Source: Dehalobacterium sp040766325
GTDB lineage: Bacteria > Bacillota > Dehalobacteriia > Dehalobacteriales > Dehalobacteriaceae
DNA length: 64,000 nucleotides
Assembly: GCA_040766325.1 (NCBI GenBank)
Contig: JAXGQR010000008.1
Location: 62,001-126,000 of the forward strand
Direction of reading: 5' to 3'
In this document: piece after piece, positions 60,106 to 64,000 of the stretch
Numbering within the stretch: the first letter of the stretch is position 1
Layout of the letters: every line of letters begins with the position of its first letter
Made by a program: the position numbers and the translations under genes
The notes under the pieces: generated by a model
Databases searched by the model: none
Told to the model about the DNA's origin: nothing
What the model saw: the letters and a program-made list of their open reading frames with translations, nothing else

Positions 60106-61107
60106 GTGGTTGACGTAGGAATAAAGACAAAAATTGTCCGTTCACATTCATTTGATCCCTGGTTTAATATTGCCTTAGAAGAAAAATTGCTCCAAGATCT
60201 TGGGGAAAATGAAATCATCCTTTACTTATGGCAAAACGATAATACGGTTGTTATCGGACGCAACCAAAATGCTTGGAAGGAATGCGCCTGGGAGCAGTTA
60301 GAAAAAGATGGAGGAAAGTTGGCGCGACGTTTATCTGGTGGTGGAGCGGTATATCATGATTTAGGAAACTTAAATTTTACCTTTCTGGCCCCGCGCAAAT
60401 ACTATGATATCGAAAAACAGCTAACAGTAATATTAGCAGCACTAAGAAATCTCGGAGTAAATCCCGAGTTTTCGGGGCGTAATGATCTTCTGCTAGATGG
60501 AAAAAAATTCTCGGGTCACGCTTATTATTATCAAAGTCAAGCGGCTTATCACCATGGGACGATTATGGTACATTCCGATATTGAAAAATTAGTCAAATAT
60601 CTGAATCCCTCAAAAAAGAAAATGGTTGCTAAAGGGGTTGACTCTGTGCGTTCCCGAGTGACAAATATTGCCGAAGAATTCCAGCATATTACAATCTTGT
60701 CTGTAATGGAGAGCTTTATGAAGAGCTTTAGCGAACTTTATCAAGAACCTGAAGATAAGATGGATATTTACGAAGATGAACCTGAGTTAATGGGGCTGTA
60801 TGAAAAATTCGCCTCTTGGTCATGGAGATTTGGACAAAGCCCACTTTTTGACATTTATTTTTCGGAACGTTTTTCTTGGGGCGAAATTGACTTGATGCTG
60901 CATACCCTTAATGGAAAAATTGATTCCTGCACCGTTTATTCAGATGCCATGGATGAAGAATTGATTCGCAGGATTTCCCCAGCTTTGTTGGGCAGTAAGC
61001 TGGAAAAGGAGAGTTTGCTTCAAGCGTTAGATTCTTTGATCTCAGTGGCAAAAGATCGGATCATCATTGATGATTTAAAGACATGGATTGCATGCCTTGA
61101 GCTCTAA
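60106..61107 (+). CDS. lplA: Lipoate-protein ligase A
   Basis: Activates free lipoate with ATP and attaches it to GcvH. The 333-residue protein carries the LplA motifs VVIGRNQNAWKEC, RRLSGGGAVYHDLGNLNFTF, GRNDLLLDGKKFSGHAYYY and the C-terminal accessory domain seen in ligases that work alone. GTG 60106 follows GGAGG. Its place after lpd points to GcvH as main target and to scavenged lipoate. Confidence 0.94.
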   Translation: MVDVGIKTKIVRSHSFDPWFNIALEEKLLQDLGENEIILYLWQNDNTVVIGRNQNAWKECAWEQLEKDGGKLARRLSGGGAVYHDLGNLNFTFLAPRKYYDIEKQLTVILAALRNLGVNPEFSGRNDLLLDGKKFSGHAYYYQSQAAYHHGTIMVHSDIEKLVKYLNPSKKKMVAKGVDSVRSRVTNIAEEFQHITILSVMESFMKSFSELYQEPEDKMDIYEDEPELMGLYEKFASWSWRFGQSPLFDIYFSERFSWGEIDLMLHTLNGKIDSCTVYSDAMDEELIRRISPALLGSKLEKESLLQALDSLISVAKDRIIIDDLKTWIACLEL

Positions 61108-61202
61108 TTTTTGAAACAAAAAGATATTTCATAAAAAAACAGGTAAAACACCCTGTTCTATGGAATATACTAAAGGTTTTAGGTTTCAAAGGAGGGGGAA
61201 AA

Positions 61203-61511
61203 ATGCCTGGTCATAATAAATGGAAAGATCCTTTTGTTGATTCCTTATTCGAGGCAATTTTGTCTTTGGAGAATAAAGAGGAATGCTATCGTTTTTTTGA
61301 AGATCTGGCCACTGTCGGGGAGATTAAATCCTTGGCTCAACGATGGGAAGTTGCAAAAATGCTGGCACGGGATGAAACGTATAATAAAATTGTTGAAGTA
61401 ACCGGGGCGAGTACCGCCACTATTAGTAGGGTGAAACGCTGTTTGTTTTATGGTGCCGATGGTTATAAATTAATGTTGGATAAAATCGAGAGCAATAAGA
61501 AGGATGAGTAA
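61203..61511 (+). CDS. YerC/YecD family TrpR-like DNA-binding protein
   Basis: A 102-residue protein of the TrpR superfamily. The helix-turn-helix is at about 55-85 (SLAQRWEVAKMLARDETYN, VTGASTATISRVKRC), and FEAILSLENKEECYRFFEDL is the dimer helix. YerC of Bacillus is a regulator whose targets are not firmly known. ATG 61203 follows GGAGGGGG. Upstream, ACAGG/CCTGT (61140-61159) may terminate lplA. Confidence 0.9.
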   Translation: MPGHNKWKDPFVDSLFEAILSLENKEECYRFFEDLATVGEIKSLAQRWEVAKMLARDETYNKIVEVTGASTATISRVKRCLFYGADGYKLMLDKIESNKKDE

Positions 61512-61556
61512 CAGACATCAATTTAGTGGTTTTACGGTTAAAGAGGAAGTGGTAAA

Positions 61557-62945
61557 TTGATAACCATCACACATGTGATCAGCATGATATTAACTCTTAT
61601 ATTAGTGAGTTTTGTCGGCATCTACTCCTTACGCCGGGTAAAATCTAGCAGCGATTTTGCTGTAGGGGGCAGAAAGGTCACGGTTCCTTTAATCATGGGT
61701 ACCATTGTAGGTACTTTGGTGGGAGGCTCGTCCACTGTGGGTACTGCCCAACTCGCTTTTTCTTATGGTTTTTCCGCCTGGTGGTTTACTCTGGGGGCTG
61801 GGCTAGCTTGTCTTGTATTAGGGCTATTTCTGGCAAAACCACTCCGGGAGTCCGGTGCTGTCACAACACCAGGTTTATTAGCTGATGATTATGGTGAAAG
61901 AGCTCGTTTATTAGCCAGTGTTTTTTCATCTTTGGGTATTTTTTTAAATATGATCGGTCAGATTTTGGCTGCTGTAGCTCTTTTAACTTCTGTATTTAAA
62001 ATTGATCCTTTAGTGGCAGCAATCATCGCTGTGTCATCTGTAATTGTCTATGTCATCTTTGGCGGGGTTTGGGGTACTGGTCTGGTAGGCACCTTAAAAA
62101 TATTTCTTTTGTATTTTTCCATGATTGTGGTCGGAATCTTAGCTTACCAATTAGGAGGGGGTATTAGTGGTTTTCATACTGAATTTGCGCCTTTTCCCTG
62201 GTTTAGTCTTTTTGGGCGAGGTGTGAGTACTGATTTAGCAGCAGCTTTTTCCATGCTTGTGGGTGTACTTTCCACGCAAACATATCTGCAGGCTATGTTT
62301 TCCGGGAAAAGTGTGCAAGCATCCCGCAGAGGAGCTATCCTTTCCGGGTTGATCATTCCTCCTATTGGAATTGCCGGAGTCTTTGTCGGATTGTATATGC
62401 GCGCTCATTTTCCTACCATAAACGGAGGAGAAGCCTTGCCTCTATTCGTTTTAAATTACCTTCCTGATTGGGTTGGTGGTATTGTTATTGCCACCCTTTT
62501 TGTTTCGGTAATTGGTACCGGTGCAGGATTGGTTTTAGGTATCAGTACCATGCTAAGCCAGGATATTTACAAAAAGATGCTCAATCCTCGCGGAACTGAC
62601 CTGCAAGTGCTTCGCTGTGCTCGGGTCTCAATAGTTCTTATTTCTTGCCTAACATTGCTCTTTGTGGTGGGCAATATAAATTCCTTAATTTTAAAATGGA
62701 GCTTTCTATCTATGGGATTAAGGGGTGCCACCATTTGTTTCCCCATGCTGGCTACACTTTTTATGAAGCAACGTATTTTGCCTGAAGCAGGAGTTGTAGC
62801 TTTGTTTATAGGTCCCATGAGTACCATTTTATGGGCTGTTTTTGGCAGTTCCGAAGTAGACCCCTTGTATATCGGACTTGCAGTTAGTTTTATTACCCTG
62901 CTCTTTGGTTTTTTCAAACAGGCTAGAATTATTTCACGATCTTAA
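61557..62945 (+). CDS. Sodium:solute symporter family protein
   Basis: A 462-residue SSS-family transporter with about 12-13 membrane segments. The N-terminal signature region SSSDFAVGGRKVTVPLIMGT and GGSSTVGTAQLAFSYGFSAW match the family; Na+-site motifs follow in GAGLVLGISTMLSQDIYKK. Substrate not predictable (proline, pantothenate, amino acid or similar). TTG start 61557, only 45 nt after yerC, so they may share a transcript. Confidence 0.9.
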   Translation: MITITHVISMILTLILVSFVGIYSLRRVKSSSDFAVGGRKVTVPLIMGTIVGTLVGGSSTVGTAQLAFSYGFSAWWFTLGAGLACLVLGLFLAKPLRESGAVTTPGLLADDYGERARLLASVFSSLGIFLNMIGQILAAVALLTSVFKIDPLVAAIIAVSSVIVYVIFGGVWGTGLVGTLKIFLLYFSMIVVGILAYQLGGGISGFHTEFAPFPWFSLFGRGVSTDLAAAFSMLVGVLSTQTYLQAMFSGKSVQASRRGAILSGLIIPPIGIAGVFVGLYMRAHFPTINGGEALPLFVLNYLPDWVGGIVIATLFVSVIGTGAGLVLGISTMLSQDIYKKMLNPRGTDLQVLRCARVSIVLISCLTLLFVVGNINSLILKWSFLSMGLRGATICFPMLATLFMKQRILPEAGVVALFIGPMSTILWAVFGSSEVDPLYIGLAVSFITLLFGFFKQARIISRS

Positions 62946-63056
62946 CTTAGGTTTTTAAGAAACTCGGAAACAGGAATCTTTGAGGATTTCTCTTCCGGGT
63001 TTTGTTGATTATTAGAGGGATAGGTGGTAAAATTCGAAGAAAATTTCTAAAAGTAA

Positions 63057-63085
63057 TTGACGCAGGGGATAAAAAATGTTAAACT
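63057..63085 (+). promoter_or_regulatory. Probable sigma-A promoter of hisZ
   Basis: TTGACG (63057-63062), 17 nt, TAAACT (63080-63085), 45 nt before the hisZ start. No histidine T-box was recognised in the short leader. Confidence 0.6.
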
Positions 63086-63130
63086 AACTTTAGTACTTTA
63101 ACAAGTTAAAGCAATAAAGGAGAGAGCGAT

Positions 63131-64000
63131 TTGAAACATAAAAATAGCTTTCAGTTGCCGAAAGGGATGAGGGATCTACTCCCCGCTGAAGCCAGGGCAA
63201 AGAGGAAGCTGGAGAATTGTTTGGTTAATAAATTTTTAAGCTGGGGATATGAAGAAGTTTCAACACCCGTTTTGGAGTATTATGAAAATTTACATCCTGC
63301 AGAAACGCCGGAGGATCAATTTTTTAAATTTGTCGATCGGGAAGGACAGATATTGGCTTTGCGAACGGATATGACTACACCCATTGCCCGGATGACTGCC
63401 AGTCAATTCTCTCCACGGGATTATCCCCTAAAGTTTTTCTATCTTACCCGGGTTTTTCGTTATGAAAACATACAAATGGGCCGACAAAGGGAGTTCTTTC
63501 AGGGCGGTGTGGAGTTTATCGGTTCCAAGGGAGCTGCTGCAGACGGGGAAGTCATCGCCTTGGCAGCCGAGATTCTTAAGGAGTCGGGATTAACTGATTT
63601 TCAAATCAGTTTAGGTCATCGGGACTTCCTCCGGGGAATCATCGATGAATTAGAATTAGATAAAGATGATGAGATGGAAGTTCTGGAAGCGGTTTGGAAA
63701 AAGGATTATGTAAAGTTGGAAACCATTTTAAACCGTATTCCGGCAGCACCGGACCTGAAAGAAGTGATTTTAATTTTACCTACCTTAAGAGGAGATATCG
63801 GTGTCATTCATCAGGCCTCAAAGGTTACCAAGAACCCTATTTCCCAGGCTGCTTTGGAAAATCTGTCAGAAATCTACCGGCTTTTAAAGATTTATGACGT
63901 AGAAGAGCATGTTTTTATCGACTTTGGCATTGCCAGGGATTTTGACTATTATAGCGGAATTATTTTTGAAGGATATAGCCCCAATGTGGGCGCCCCCATT
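63131..64000 (+). CDS. hisZ: ATP phosphoribosyltransferase regulatory subunit (partial, runs off window)
   Basis: A HisRS-like protein open for 290 codons to the window edge. It reads FQLPKGMRDLLPAEARAKRK, LRTDMTTPIARMTASQF, FYLTRVFRYENIQMGRQREF, FQGGVEFIGSKG and DFGIARDFDYYSGIIFEGY. It lacks the anticodon-binding domain as far as seen, and the motif-1 and motif-2 pattern is HisZ rather than HisS, so it should activate short-form HisG at the head of a histidine operon lying to the right. TTG 63131 with AAAGGAGAG upstream. HisS cannot be fully excluded without the 3' end. Confidence 0.85.
   Translation, partial: MKHKNSFQLPKGMRDLLPAEARAKRKLENCLVNKFLSWGYEEVSTPVLEYYENLHPAETPEDQFFKFVDREGQILALRTDMTTPIARMTASQFSPRDYPLKFFYLTRVFRYENIQMGRQREFFQGGVEFIGSKGAAADGEVIALAAEILKESGLTDFQISLGHRDFLRGIIDELELDKDDEMEVLEAVWKKDYVKLETILNRIPAAPDLKEVILILPTLRGDIGVIHQASKVTKNPISQAALENLSEIYRLLKIYDVEEHVFIDFGIARDFDYYSGIIFEGYSPNVGAPI

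Noticed and set aside
1..64000. tRNA, rRNA genes or CRISPR arrays
   Set aside because: I looked for cloverleaf-like CCA ends, conserved rRNA segments and regular short repeats and saw none; a tRNA could still escape reading by eye.

Overview
The window looks like the chromosome of a strictly anaerobic, endospore-forming-type Firmicute of the Peptococcaceae/Desulfitobacterium-Dehalobacterium kind. Pointers are: a pyrrolysine-type trimethylamine methyltransferase, a complete anaerobic (cbi) corrin operon under a cobalamin riboswitch, a rubredoxin/FprA/superoxide reductase/rubrerythrin oxygen-defence operon, an LPXTG protein with its own sortase, a LysM-GH18 spore-type hydrolase, GlgC/GlgD, a two-subunit glycine decarboxylase (GcvPA/GcvPB) and HisZ. 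Base composition is moderately AT-rich apart from one GC-rich patch near 28.4-28.7 kb. The species is inferred only from gene content.

Region 1 (1-7.7 kb) is a methylamine-type region. An mttB reads through an in-frame TAG (1009-1011) at the known pyrrolysine site. It converges on a PAS/AAA+/Fis sigma-54 activator. Divergent from the activator is a -24/-12 promoter driving a choline-kinase-like phosphotransferase, a DMT permease and a 94-residue protein; after two hairpins comes a second MttB-superfamily enzyme that has leucine where mttB has pyrrolysine. No corrinoid protein or pyl gene is in the window. This kinase-permease-methyltransferase set is the best candidate for an undescribed quaternary-amine system.

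Region 2 (7.8-21.4 kb) is a cobalamin riboswitch with its terminator, followed by fifteen corrin genes (cobU, phosphatase, cobQ, cbiB, cobD, cbiA, cbiC, cbiD, cbiE, cbiT, cbiL, cbiF, cbiG, cbiH, cbiJ). It would supply the corrinoid that MttB-type enzymes need. Region 3 (21.4-24.6 kb) is the O2/ROS detoxification operon, preceded by a PerR/Fur-like palindrome. Region 4 (24.6-33.5 kb) holds, mainly on the minus strand, a sortase/LPXTG pair, a CBS protein, a J-domain gene cluster and cardiolipin synthase, interrupted by a decayed IS256-type element.

Region 5 (33.7-45.9 kb) is mixed: glgC-glgD, a broken Fe-S protein, ung with an internal stop, murB, a hemerythrin remnant, queC, a DUF1858 protein, a TerC-like protein, a LysM-GH18 hydrolase, tiny Cys-rich membrane proteins and an O-antigen-ligase-like protein. 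Region 6 (45.9-54 kb) is purE-B-F-M-N-H-D behind two PurBox-like sites and a strong promoter; purC, purS, purQ and purL are absent. Region 7 (54.2-61.1 kb) is the glycine cleavage system plus lpd and lplA. Region 8 (61.2-64 kb) has a TrpR-like regulator, a sodium:solute symporter and hisZ running off the end.

A recurrent oddity is that conserved genes (cobD, cbiC, a DUF5685-like gene, a hemerythrin, gcvPA) are broken by single-base losses, often in short homopolymers. One Fe-S gene has a one-base gain and ung an in-frame TGA. This pattern suggests sequencing/assembly indels at least as much as real gene decay, so those calls should be checked against reads.
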